A stretch of 64,000 nt of DNA from the NCBI GenBank assembly GCA_016795365.1, contig JAEUHN010000053.1:60099-124098 (forward strand), written 5' to 3'. Position numbers and translations under genes: made by a program. The stretch is from Verrucomicrobiaceae bacterium. GTDB lineage: Bacteria; Verrucomicrobiota; Verrucomicrobiia; Verrucomicrobiales; Verrucomicrobiaceae. The first letter of the stretch is position 1. Every line of letters begins with the position of its first letter. Below are positions 33,977 to 47,200 of this stretch, one piece after another. The notes under the pieces were generated by a model. The model had not been told where the DNA came from. It searched no databases and worked only from the letters and a program-made list of their open reading frames with translations.

Positions 33977-34098
33977 AGAAGGAGATTCCCTCCTTTTCAG
34001 AACTTCGGGGAGGATTCAACCTCGCAGTTGGTGGAACCGTGATTCAGGCTGGCTAGGCGACGGCACAAGACGGAACCTGAAACGTGGTGCGACGAGGC

Positions 34099-35142
34099 TC
34101 ACCACAACTCCATCTGGCCATTCATTTCTTGAGGGCGACGAAAGGCGGCGGTGCTCACCTGCGGCCGATGGGGAGCATAACCACAGCGCCTGGCGCTGAT
34201 CGTGACCATCGAGCGGATCTGTTCGGCCCAGATGCCTTCGCCTTTCAGACGCGTGCCGAAGTCCGGGTGGGACAAGGTTTTGCCCTGCATGTCTCGGATG
34301 CGGCCCAGGACCTTGTCTTTGCGCTCGGGGAAGTAGCGATCAAGCCAGGCCGTGAAGATGTCTTTCACTGCGAACGGAAGACGGACGACGGTGCTACCGA
34401 TGAAGCTAGCACCTGCGTCGTGAGCGGCCTGCACGATGGCGGGAATCTCTTCTTCGTTAATGGCCGGAATGACAGGGGCCAATGACACGCCTACGGGCAC
34501 GCCGGCGGCGCGGAGCTGCCGGATGGCATCGAGACGCTGCGATGGGCTGCTGGCTCGCGGTTCCAGTTGATGGGCCAGCTGCGGATCAAGCGAGGTGACG
34601 CTGATGTAAGCCGCCACTGCCTCGTAGCGGGCGAGCTCCTGGAGCAGATCGAGATCCCGCGTGATCAGATGATTCTTCGTGATGAAGACCACCGGGTTTC
34701 GGCACTCCGCCATCACCTCCAGGCATCGACGGGTCACCCGAAGCTTCCTCTCGATCGGCTGGTAGGGATCGGTGACTCCCGAGCAGGCCAGGCAGACGGG
34801 CTTGTAGTGAGGGCGGGCGAACTCGGCTCGAAGCAGGGCGGGGGCATCTTCCTTCACCATGATCTTACTCTCAAAATCGTGGCCGGAGGAAAAGCCGAGG
34901 TATTCGTGGGTAGGGCGGGCGTAGCAGTAGGCGCATCCGTGTTCACACCCGCGATAGGGATTGAGGCTAGCTTCGAAGGGCAGATCCGGACTGTGGTGGC
35001 GGGAGATAACCGTGCTGCTGTGATCGCGGAAGAGCTGTGTGTTCACCCGTTCAGGACCTTCGCCTAGATCGTAGTCCACGTGGAGGGACGTGAACCGTTG
35101 GTTGGGGTTAAAGGTGGAGCCTCGGCCTTTGGGATGCTGCAT
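34099..35142 (-). CDS. Radical SAM protein, PA0069/Rv2578c family
   Basis: The protein has 347 residues. The iron-sulfur motif is CEHGCAYCY at about residue 67, followed by ARPTHEYLGFSSGHDFESKI, a hallmark of this SplB-like subgroup. Further conserved parts are SGVTDPYQPIERKLRVTRRC and VFITKNHLITRDLDLL. The N-terminus has KGRGSTFNPNQRF, also typical. Function of the family is not established; a relation to spore photoproduct lyase-type chemistry has been suggested. It lies upstream of purB with a 162-base gap and is divergent from the giant protein gene. Confidence 0.92.
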   Translation of the reverse strand: MQHPKGRGSTFNPNQRFTSLHVDYDLGEGPERVNTQLFRDHSSTVISRHHSPDLPFEASLNPYRGCEHGCAYCYARPTHEYLGFSSGHDFESKIMVKEDAPALLRAEFARPHYKPVCLACSGVTDPYQPIERKLRVTRRCLEVMAECRNPVVFITKNHLITRDLDLLQELARYEAVAAYISVTSLDPQLAHQLEPRASSPSQRLDAIRQLRAAGVPVGVSLAPVIPAINEEEIPAIVQAAHDAGASFIGSTVVRLPFAVKDIFTAWLDRYFPERKDKVLGRIRDMQGKTLSHPDFGTRLKGEGIWAEQIRSMVTISARRCGYAPHRPQVSTAAFRRPQEMNGQMELW

Positions 35143-35225
35143 AAATGAACAGTATTTAGTTTGAGGCGGGCTGCCAAGCTGGTTGTTGAGCAGTTAAAAT
35201 TTAAGACTTCAGAACCAAATCAGCG

Positions 35226-35253
35226 TTGACGTTTTACGGATAAATCATATTTA
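35226..35253 (+). promoter_or_regulatory. Candidate promoter of the giant protein gene
   Basis: TTGACG at 35226-35231 is separated by 16 bases from TATTTA, in a markedly AT-rich stretch between two divergent genes. A transcript would begin near 35260, only some bases ahead of the ATG at 35269, which hints that translation may begin at a later Met. The -10 match is weak. Confidence 0.4.
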
Positions 35254-35268
35254 TTATCATTTACCATA

Positions 35269-38200
35269 ATGAATGAAACGTCAGCCAGCTTGGTTCATCA
35301 CGGGAACCGCCGACTTGGTCCTGATCGTCCACACCCATTTCTCAGCACGCCGAATTGTCTGATTGAGTCCGCTGAACACACCCCAATGCCCCCTTCCAGC
35401 AGTGATGAGCTAACGGAACCTCCACCAACAACACGCGTTATGGCTTCTCCATGCTCTCGAACATCGCCAGGAACGAACTTCGGCCCTGCGCTGCGCAAGG
35501 GGGCGTGGAGTTTCGTTTCGCTGATACCCGCCTTCTGCATCGTATGGCTCCTTGGCGGCTTGGTTGGTGCTCAAGCTCAAAGTGTCAGTGTTGCCGAGTG
35601 GAATTTCACCAATGCCAGCACACCGCTTGATGCGTCTTTGACGAATACCGCAGTCCAAACGTCACCAGTGTCGCTCGTGGCCAATGGAGGAATCACACTT
35701 ACCAGGAGCGCTACCGGAACGATCTTTGAAGCAGCGGGGAACACATGGTCGGGCACGGAAGATGCGGGCTTCATTGGAGCCCGCACCAGCCTGACACCAC
35801 GTGCGGCGAAGAGTCTCTCCACAAGCTTTACGCTTACTGCGTTGGCGAATGGAGATTGGAGCAATTTCTCCATCTCCTTCCGGTATCAGCGCCCAACGAC
35901 GGCACCAACACGGGCTCGTGCCGTGATCACCTGGCAGCAAGCTGGAGTTTTCAAGAGGGCCTATACGTCTGCCATTACCTTGTCTGGCACAGCCTGGACT
36001 ACCTCGACCACGAAGATTGCTGCGGGGGATGTTCTGCCCACGACGCTGTCGAACCTGCCATGTCTGGTGGAGCTTTACTTCTGGGGCACATCCACGACTC
36101 CCAATGGAATCTACTTGGACGATATCAAGCTGGTGTGCAATTCGCTAACCAACGTCTATGCGCTCTATCCGGCATCGTTGAACTCATGGCCACAGAACCG
36201 TGCTTACAGTGCGAAGTTCAGTGTCCCGGGTTACACGGGAACGCCCACCTGGAGTATCTCCGGTTCCGTTCCCACCGGACTGACCCTGGATACAAGCACG
36301 GGTGAACTTTCGGGAATCCCGAGTGCCATCGGGTCTTCCACATTCACAATCACGGCTACCGGCTCGGGAGGGTTGAGTGCGTCCAAATCCTATGCGCTGA
36401 ACATCGTGGCACCGCCCACACCGATGCCTGTGTGTAACTCTGTGGCAAAGCTTACATTCGATGGCGATACCTCGGCGAATTCATTCTCGCCAGTTCCGCC
36501 TGCCGATGTCGCCTCTTGTTACGGGGAGTTTAGTTTTGGTTACGATGCCTCTGGCTCGATGAGTGGCTCTATCCACGCCGGGGGTAAGAACGCTGGTAGC
36601 GGGAATCCTGTGAACGCGGCCCAGGGTGGGCAGATGCGATGCTTCTTGGGGTGGGATGCGAGCTATGCTTACAGCACGGCTCGCAACGAACTCCTCCACT
36701 ACAACATCGCCACATCGTCCTCTCAAATTCGATTTGGTGTCTATCCAGGGGCCAACACTGCCAGCATTCCGACGGCAAGTCAGACGAACAAAGGTGAGGG
36801 TGCCGTATGGCAGACGCGCATCAAGCTCGATCCCAATGCCTCTGGTGATCTTCGTGCCTTCTACTTCGATGCTTTGCGCTGGCAAAAGGACCTGATGGAT
36901 GTCCCTGGAACTAATGGCCCGCGGTGGGCCGAACTGCATGCTTACTGGACGAATGATGCGGGTGTGGTTCAACGCTGGGACAGCCCCACGATTGACATTC
37001 AAGCGGTGTATCTGCCTGAGCATCGCGCCGTGAATCAATACAATCGTTATTGGGTCGATCTCAACAGTGGGGCAACAGGGCTAAACCAGCTGATTCGCAA
37101 CACAACATCGAAGTATCGGTCCAGGACGGTCTTCTTTGACCTCTACCTTTGGCATGACGCCGGTGCAGACTTGACCTCGTTGACCACTGCCAATCCGCCA
37201 GTCATTCTCATCGACGAGATCGGCGTCGCTGGGAACTTTACCTGTGCAGCTCCTCAGATGGGTATTGGGAACACCGTCTTCAATGATACCAACTACAACG
37301 GCCACTTTGATCGGGGCGAAGGCGTGGCTGGTGTGAGAGTCGAACTTCTAAACACAAGCAACAGTGTGTTGACTGCCACCACCACGACTGCGGGCGGCAA
37401 CTATCTCTTCAGTGGACTTGCGGAGGGGAGCTACAAGGTGCGCATTCCGGCCAGCGAGTTCGCCAGTGGAAAGCCTTTGTATCAACTTCTGTCAATCTCG
37501 GGTGCGGGGGGCGACAATGGAGTCGATGACGGTGTCGATGAGAATGGGATTGATGACGCAGCCCCAGCTACCAACGGCATTTATTCCGGGATAATCGTCC
37601 TTAGCATGGACTCGGAGCCAAGCACTTCAGAGAGTGGTAACAACTCATCTGCTGACGAGGCTGATGACGACAACACCGATTTGACCGTGGACTTTGGATT
37701 TGTATCAAGTCCCTTGTTTTGCGTTGGCAATCGTGTCTTCAAAGACAGCAACGGAAACTTGATCTATGACCCTGGTGAAGGTGTGGACGGTGTTGCGGTG
37801 CAGTTGCTCAATTCTTCGAATAGCGTGCTCGCCACGCAGACTACCACCAACGGTGGATTGTATCTCTTCTCAGGCCTGTCGAGCAACCAGTCCTACTATG
37901 TGCGTGTGGCGCCGTCCAACTTCGCCGCAGCGAGTGTTCTTGATGGATTCCTGAGCGTCACGGGCAATGGCACCGACAACGGGGTGGATCATGATGACAA
38001 CGGCGTGGATGACACTGCGGCGACGATCAACGGTATCAAGTCATCCCTGATAACGCCTGACGCCAGTCAGGGCGGAGTGTTTGGTTATACCTGGCCTCCA
38101 AGTGCTGGTGCTTCAATGAGCAATCAAGGTGGCACCTGGTATCAGGTAACTGCGAGGCACAACTACGTCACGGATCAGATGGACGTGAGTGTCACCTTGG

Positions 38201-41200
38201 ACACTGCGACACAGAACACACAGGCGCTGTGGATGGTAGTCACGAATGGTGTCACCCCGACCAGTGCAGATACGAATTATGCAGCCTTCTACCTCGCGAA
38301 TGGAACCGTGACTGTCACGCCATACAGTGCAAATCCGACCACGTCTCACTCGCTTGGAACAGTCATCACCACAGTTCCTTACACCGTCACCGACATCGGA
38401 CCCAAGAGAACCTTCCGGTTCTCTTTGAGTGTTTCATCTGTGAATCAGTGGAGCGGGGCACCATCCACATGGCTTGGCACTGGCTTTCCATACGATGCTC
38501 AAGGTGGGTTCCCTGACCTGTTCAACAAGAAGATCGGATTGTGGATGCGCTCATTCGCTGACGGATCAGCTACCCTTTCGGGTTCGACGTGGACCGTATC
38601 GTGGGGTGGGGCCGCAGATCCGAATATCGGCATCTTCGATGACGTGATGCCACTCACTGAGGTCGGATGTGATACGACTGTGGATTTTGGGTTTAAGCCT
38701 CCTGGCCCATCGGATTTTGGCGACTGGAATGGCTCTGGAGCCGCGACGGCCAGCACCAGCAGCATCCGCGATAGCAATCTGCGTCTGGGGGCATCAGTGG
38801 ATGCTGAGACCAGCGTGGTCCCCGATGTTCTGGCTACTGCTGATGGGGCCGATGAAGATGGTGTCTCGATGCCTCTGGCGATAACGCAGTCGGCGATGGT
38901 GACCGTTCCCGTGTCCGTGTTTAACAACACGGGAGCTAATGCCTATTTGCATGGCTGGATTGATCTCAACAACGACGGCACCTTCGATGATGCCCTGGTT
39001 TCCTCTGGTGGGGAACGATTGGAACCCGCCAGGAGCATCGCCAGCAACGGTATCGTTCAAGTGCAAAGTGTTTCATTCACGGTTCCCTCTGGGGCTAGTG
39101 TGGGCACCCAGCGGGGCGTGCGTTTCCGCCTCACCAATCTGGCTGCAACAGGGCCGATCGGCACTTCTGGATCCGGTGAGATCGAAGACTATGTTGTTCG
39201 GATTTGTTCGGTGATGGCTGTCTGCCCAGCAGTCAGCTACCTTCCCACGGCCACGGAGGGGGCAGCATACAGCATGCCCATCACAGCGGTGGGAGGCACT
39301 CCTGGTTACAGCTATGCCATCGTCTCGGGTTCGCTGAACGCCGGGCTTACGCTGAACAGCTCGTCGGGAGTGATTGGGGGATCTGCCACCGCGATTGGTG
39401 CGCGCACATTTACCATCCAGGCGACGGACTCCACAGGGTGCTCTGTGAGTCGAACATACACATTGGATGTTGTCGCTGCCGGGAGCATCATACAAGTCGT
39501 TGGCGGCAATGGCTCTGGCAACGTGCCGATTGAGCGTGCGGTTTATCAAGTGGGCGCAGCGATCAACACGCAAACGACCGAAGCAGGAGGTGTGCTGGTG
39601 CAAACCAATTCGGCCATCAATCTGACCTCGCTGACAGTGAATGATGCGGGGACGTCGAAAATTTTGACGGAAGCGAATCTTAATGGAGCCAGCATCGCAA
39701 ATCTATCGCTGTCGTCTGCCGAAGCGAACGTGGGTGTCTTGTTGAATGGCACGCCTACCAGCATCGCCTCCGGCGGTGTAGCCGCGTTTGCGACGAATGC
39801 AGCTCAAGTCGCCACCAACACTAATCTCAACCATTACATCTATGATGATCGTGGAGAAGGCGAGCCCGACGCGACCGGCGAATATGATATTCGTTTCAAC
39901 TACGCTTTGACCACAGACGACTACGTGGTGGTTCAAGAGCGAAACGGGAACTCGCATGTGCAACTCCAGCCGCTGGACGCGACCGGCAATGTGATCGCAG
40001 GTTCGCGCACGGTTCAGGTTCGTGGCACCCATGATTGGAACACTGGGTATGCCTCTGCTACCTACCAGTCGGCTCAGCCCTATTACCTGACCACGATCAG
40101 ACAGTCCATCTTCGGCACCACGAGCCCGATATTTGGATTCCGCCTCTCCATCTTCGGTGCCGACTGCAAGTTCTTCGCGATGAGTGAGAACACCTTTACC
40201 GACAATCCAACCAGCGCTGGACTCATTGGTGACCTGGTTTGGAATGACAGTAATCGCAATGGCATTCAAGACGCAGGCGAGTCAGGCGCGAGCGGTGTGA
40301 CAGTGCGATTGCTGGACGCAGCAACCTCCGCTGCCGTGGCAAGCACAACTACGAATGCCTCGGGTATCTACAGTTTTACCAGCGTGGCTCCCGGCAACTA
40401 CCGGGTCCAGTTTGCGCTGCCAGCCGGCTACTTTTTCGCTGCCCAGAACCAAGGTAGCAACGACGCACGCGATAGCGATGCCGATCCGGCCACTGGGCTC
40501 ACGGAGATCTTTACCATGATGCCATGTGACTCACTGAGCCATCACGATGCTGGGATCTACGGTAACGACTATGGCGATCATCCTGGATTTCCTTCCGCGA
40601 GCCAGACCGCTGTGGCCGCGATCCGAATCGGGACTAATGCCACCGATGTCGAGGCGGCGAATCCCACCGTAGCTGGTGCCAACGCAGATGATACCAACGG
40701 CACCGATGATGAGGATCTGAGCATGCCTGTGTTTACCGAAGGTGCGACGACGACGTTGACCATTCCAGTGACGCTGAACACAGCCAGCCTTAGTGGCAAC
40801 ACTTCGCGCATCGTTGTCTTTGTCGACTGGAATGATGATGGCGACGTGGCCGATGCCAATGAAACTCTGGCCGCCCTGACGGTATCAACCAATGGCACCA
40901 GCACGATCAACTTCTCGCTGACACCGCCGACTGGTATCATTCCGGGCACGAAGTATCTGCGTATTCGCATTGTCGAAGGAACTGTTGTGCCTGCGTTCAG
41001 CGGGGCCTCCACGTTGAAAGGCGAGGTTGAAGACTACGCCGTCACTGTCAACGCTGCAGCTCAGTGCTTCAGTGTCGCTGGTGGGACTACGGCTTTGTAT
41101 CGTGTGAACCATCTGACCGGTGCCGTTACCACCATCACAAACGCTCCTTACAATGTGAAGAGCGTGGCTTACGAAGGAGCAACGAAGACCTTGTATTACA

Positions 41201-44200
41201 ATGAGTATGCCTGGCCCAATGGTCGCCTCGGCAAATACAACCTTGTCACCAACACACATACGAACATTGGTAACCTCAACTCGCCAACATCTGGCACTTG
41301 GAGTTACACCCCAAGCCAGCGCCCTTCGAGTCTCACCTACATCAACGGTAAGTTGTATTACGTGCATCCTGGCACAGATGATCTGGTGCGTATCGACATG
41401 AATGTGGGCGAGACGGCCATCACGAATCAGGTAAAGGTAGCGGACCTGACGAACAACGCGCGCTCGTTTGGCTGGGTTGGTGACATCACGGCAACACCGG
41501 ATGGTTTGCTATGGGTGGCTGCGCACAACGAGTTGGGATACTGGAGCCCGGCCACCCGGCTTTTCACGACCATTGCCAGCTACCCGGCCTACACCGACCC
41601 TTCATCGGCCTACTTTATGGCATTGATGCACGACAGCACCACGGGATTCCTCTACGGGCAAAAGTCAGCGGCCGTCAGCACGGCGATTTTCCGCATCAAC
41701 AAGACGACTGGTGCGGAAGCTATTCAGGCCTCTACTACCCCAGTTCACGACAGTTGGGACTACGCTTGTGCGGAACCTCCGATCGATCTGACCCCACCCG
41801 TGAATGATTTTGGTGACTGGGATGGATCAGGTGCTGGCAACCCGTTCTGGGTCGCAGATCCAGCGCTGAGCCTTGGTGCCAGGGTGGATGCTGAACTGAA
41901 CTCCTCACGAAACGCGTCTGCAACCGGGGACGACACTACCGGGGTTGACGATGAGGATGGGGTCACTTGGCCCGTGTTCCAGGCGGGGGGGAGTTTCAAG
42001 GTCTCCGTTGATACGCGAAATTCGACTCCCGATTACTGCTCGATGCAGGGATGGGTCGATTGGAACAACAATGGTGCGTTCGAGGCTTCGGAAGCTCTGT
42101 GGACGGAGTGGGGAAGTTTCGTTTGGATTGATCCGATGCCGACACCTTGGACATTGACCGGTCTTCCGGCGGTGAGAGTTCCCGTGGGCGCCGTGACTGG
42201 AGTGCCCCTTGGGGCAAGAGTCAGAATCATTCGCTCGCTTGAGGATCCCCCTAACCCCGTTAGTTACGGCACCGTGTTCGGTGAAGTGGAGGACTACACC
42301 GTGACTGTGCAGCCGCGAGGATCCGACCATGGCGACTTTTCGTCTTTTGGGGATGCCAGCAGTCTCACCAATCCTACCTTCACCATCGGTCAGCTGGTTG
42401 ATGCGGAAGCGACCGCCTCAACGACCACAAATGGAGATGGTGATGACGCCAGTAACAATGACGATGAAGATGGGGTGTGGGCGGGTGTCATTGCTCAAGG
42501 GCAAACGAATGCTCAGATCCTGGTGGAGTTGAACAATACTTCGGGTGTCACGGGCTACCTGAATGTGTGGGTGGACTTCAATCGCAACGGCAGTCTCCTC
42601 GACGCCGGAGAACAGGTGGCCACGAATATCGTCGTTCCGAACGGGAGCACCTATCACTCTGAGGCTGTGAACTTCGATGTGCCTGCCGGTGCCAGCGTAG
42701 GCACCGCAGGAGTGCGAGTTCGTTTTACTACCGCCGCATCTCCAGGTCCCGTCGGTGCCTCGGCGGCTGGCGTTTCCGGGGAGGTTGAGGATGTGGCGAT
42801 CAATATCGAGCCCGCTGCTCAATCCGCAGGTTGTTATCACTTTGCGTTCAAGGATCTGAATCGTGACCTGGACTTCCTTGACCTCGGCGAGACCATTCCA
42901 TCGCAGGGGAATGTAAAAGATTACTGGTCGGGCTTTGATACGATAACGCACAACTGGCAGCTCGATCCTGGTGAATCGGTCAAGGGGTGGATCGACAACT
43001 TGGACATGAAGTATGATCGGGCTGCTCAGCAGCTGACCGTGGACGTCACGATCGGGAAGAACAGGGGGGCTGACCTCAGTCAGCTCTACTTCGCAGTTAA
43101 CAGTGGTGCCATGCCGACTCAGTCCAATAACCTCGCGCTTGTTTACATTGATGGCTACAACGCGGCCAATCCTGTAGTGACGGTTTACAAGTATGATCCG
43201 TCGCTCTCGAGCGGCACCTTCCTCAACCGGCAGTTGATGGTGAGCACGGCTGCGGGTGGTCCGAATGCCTCCGACGTGGTGAGCAAGGTGGTGACGAGAT
43301 CGGCTTCAGGAACACGCTTCCAGCTCGTTTTGAACTGCGCTCGGATTAACAATGCAGCCAATTGGGCGTCGTATGGAATCATCGCATCGACATGGAGCGG
43401 GGTGCAGTTCGCCAACACCGCTGGCATGTGGATTCACGCGAATGCTTTGATCGGACCTCAGACATACGATTCGTCTGGCAACATGACCGTTGCCAACCAA
43501 GGCGACTGGCGGGACGAGGAAGTGTTCATCGATACGAATCCTTCCTCGGCATTCCTCGCGGAGGGGTGCTTTGACTTCGGCGACTACGCCGGTTTTGGCC
43601 CGGCATTCACCGCGATCAGTTCAAGCTTGTATCTGGGTGGTGCGCCACCTGATGCGAATCCCATAGATCCGTCCACGCTCGCCACGCTGGGTGACAATGC
43701 GATTGGCGACGACAACACCGGCTCGGATGACGAAGACATTACGCCCCCGGTGCTTACGCCTGGCACGGCAACGAATCTTGTGGTTCCGGTCTTCAATAAT
43801 ACCGGATCGAACGCATTCCTGAGCGTGTGGATCGACTATAACGCCAATCACGCCGTGGACGCGGGCGAACAGGTTGTAGTGAATCAGGCGGTAGCATCAC
43901 TGGCTGCGGCTCAATCTCTGAGTTATCCGATCACCGTCCCGGCAAGTCCTGCACTGGGAGCCAATCTCGCGGTTCGTTATCGCTTGAGTTCGGTGTCTGG
44001 AACAGGGCTGTCGGGTGCTGGTGGTTTTGGCGAAGTGGAGGACCACATGATCACGATTGATCATCCAGTCGGAGGGTTGACGTTTGATTTCACCTCTCTT
44101 GCCTCCTTCCCAGGAATGGCGGGGCAGACATTTACTTCAGGTGGCGTGACGGCGACGGTCACCACCTCAGAAAATTTTACACCTGCGGCATGGCAGAACT

Positions 44201-47200
44201 ACAGCGGTGGGCCAAGCACGACCCTTTACATGCGTGGTGGCACTGGTGCGACTCCTCCATCAGGCAACACGCGCACCATCCAGGTGAACTTCAGTCAGCC
44301 TCTTCTGTTTCAGTCCGGCATCGTCAATCTCGACCTCGACAACCAGAGCTATACCTTTGAGCTAATAGGCGGTGGCGTTTGGTCGGCATTCAAGGTCTTG
44401 GACGCGAACGATCGCGAAGCTGACTACAATGCGCCTGTCGGTGTGGGGTCGAGCATTGTGACGCTCGACTGGAATGACGGCACGGGCAACAGTCGTGGGG
44501 ACGATGCGTGGTGGACGATTTCGGGTCCCGTCACGGGGATCAAAATCACCCAGCGAGTCCCTGGCTCGCTGACATACTCGGGGGAGAATGTCAGCTTCTG
44601 TTTCGGGTCATTCACGATTGCTCCAGGGACAGATTATGGCGACGCACCTGCCTTTGCCCTGGCCTCTCAGTATACAAGCGCGGACATTCGGATTGGCTCA
44701 GTCCCGACGGATTCCGATCTTGGCAATCCGACCACTGGCACCGCGAATGTGGACGATACGACGGGCACGGATGATGAGGATGTGGTGATGCCTGCATTCA
44801 CGGTAGGTGTGGCGACAAATCTTACAGTCCCTGTCACCCTGAACACGGCTGCCCTCTCTGGTAATGCAGCTCGTGTTCGAGTCTTTGCCGACTGGAACGG
44901 TGATGGCGATGTTCTTGATGCGAACGAGACGGTTAACGGCCAGACCGTTTCGACGAATGGATCAAGCAGTGTCACCTTCAGCATCACGCCTCCTACCGGA
45001 ACCCCGCCGGGCGCGAAGTATCTTCGCATCCGTGCTACGGAAGGCACGGCTGGTCCGACTTTCAGCGGGTCATCGACTCTGAAGGGTGAAGTGGAGGACT
45101 ATCTCATCAACGTCAGCTCTGGTGTGGTCTCTGACTTCGGGGATTGGAATGGCAGTGGTGCTGCCACTGCGATCACGAGCAGCGCTTTCAATACCAACCT
45201 GCGAATTGGTGCCACGGTGGACTCGGAGGTGAGTGTGACACCGGATGCTGCGGCTTCGGCCGATGGTGCCGATGAAGACGGTGTGTGGTTTGCTCCATCC
45301 GTCACGGTCGGCAGCGTTGCGCAGCTCTCGGTAAAGGCGACCAACTTGACGGCAAGCGATGCTTACTTGAATGCGTGGATCGACTTCAACAACAACGGCA
45401 CCTTCGACACCGGCGAACAGATCGCCGCTAATGTGGTGGTGCCTGCTGGCACAACTGACTACGATCCCGCAGGCTACAACTCTGGTAGCGCCTACTACCA
45501 GTATTATCGGCTTCAATACAACGTGCCGACGACCGCGAGTGTGGGTGCCGCACGTGGTGTGCGTGTGAGGCTGAGCAGTGTTCTGAATACCCCGGCTGTC
45601 GGAACCTCAGGCACAGGGGAAATCGAAGACTACACCATCACCTTCACTGCTCCCGCGCCTTGCTATCACTTCCGTCTGGCAGATGCGAATGGAGACAGGG
45701 TCTTTAATCCCGCAACGGAGATCGTGCCTGCACAGATCAATGCGCCGATCTACTGGGATCAAAGTGGCGATATGGGTAGCATCAAAAGTCTGGATGCGAC
45801 TTATAGTCCGGGCAGCAAACTCTTTACCTTCGATTGCACCGTGCAGCAGATCAGCGCGACTGGTGTGCGAGCGGACGGCATCTGGTTCATGCTGAATTCG
45901 GGGCCGTTGCCGCTGCCCAATGTTCAGCGTTATGCGATTGTTTACATTGATGGATTCAATCGTTCGGCACCGAAAGTCACAGTCTATGTCGAGAACAGCA
46001 CATCCCATGGCAGCAGTTGGCTGACTCCGGGCAACCTCATGGTTTCCAGTGCGCCCAACGGGCTAAATGCCGGAGACGTCAAGTCGCTGATGGTAACGGA
46101 AGACACAACTTCCAAGACGGTTCGATTCCGGCTCACGCTCGATACGACGCGGATTAATGACCGGACCCAGTGGGCTTCGGGTTACAGCTTGGATGCTGAC
46201 TGGCGTGGGCTGCAGATGACTAGCACGGCAGGAATGTGGTGCACGGCGACCGATATGACGGCCGCACCAACTTACAATGCGGTAGATGGCCGGGCGACGG
46301 CCATGAACATGGCTGCCAACAGTTACATTGGCATTGATGTCCATCCGATGGGCTTCCAGCCGGTGATCACGGAATCGTGCAATTATGACTTTGGAGATCA
46401 CGCATTTGGGATCACGAGTTCAGCGGGTCAGACCGCCAGCTCTGACATCTGGATTGGCACCGCAGTAACGGATGCCGAAGGTGATTACACGGATGGCGGG
46501 GCTTCTCTGGATGATGGCATTGGCGTTGATGATGAGGACCTGACCATGCCAAATTTCCCTGTCGGCATTGCGACGGCATTGACCGTGCCAGTCAACATCC
46601 CAGTTCTATCGAGCATCTCTGGCAGCACCTCCCGCGTGAACATCTTTGTTGATTGGAATGGAGATGGCGATGTGGCTGATACTGGCGAAACACTCAGCCC
46701 ACAGACAGTCGCCAGCGCTGGAACGACCAATCTTACTTTCTCGCTCACTGCGCCCGTGGGAACGACTGTTGGAACCAAATACCTTCGGATCCGAATCACG
46801 GAAGGTAGCACGGCTCCTGCTTTTGCTGGAGTTTCCAACCTCAAGGGTGAGGTGGAAGACTATGTGGTGACTGTGAGTCCTTCGATGACCTATGGGATAG
46901 GGAACTTGGTGTGGGCAGATGCCAATGACAATGGTCGCTTCGATGCAGGCGAGGGGGTGAGTGGTGTGCGCGTCGAGCTCTATGACACCAGCAACGTGCT
47001 GCAGACCTTCACCACGACCGATGCTGCGGGCCTTTACCAGCTTCCGGTGTCTGCTCCAGGGACCTTCTATGTGAAGATTCCAGCCACTCAGTTTGGTGCC
47101 GGCAAGCCATTGAATGGCATGTCCTCTCTGATTGGCAACGGTCCAGACAATGGCAAGGATGATGACTGGGATGAGAATGGCATCGACGATGGGGCTCCGG

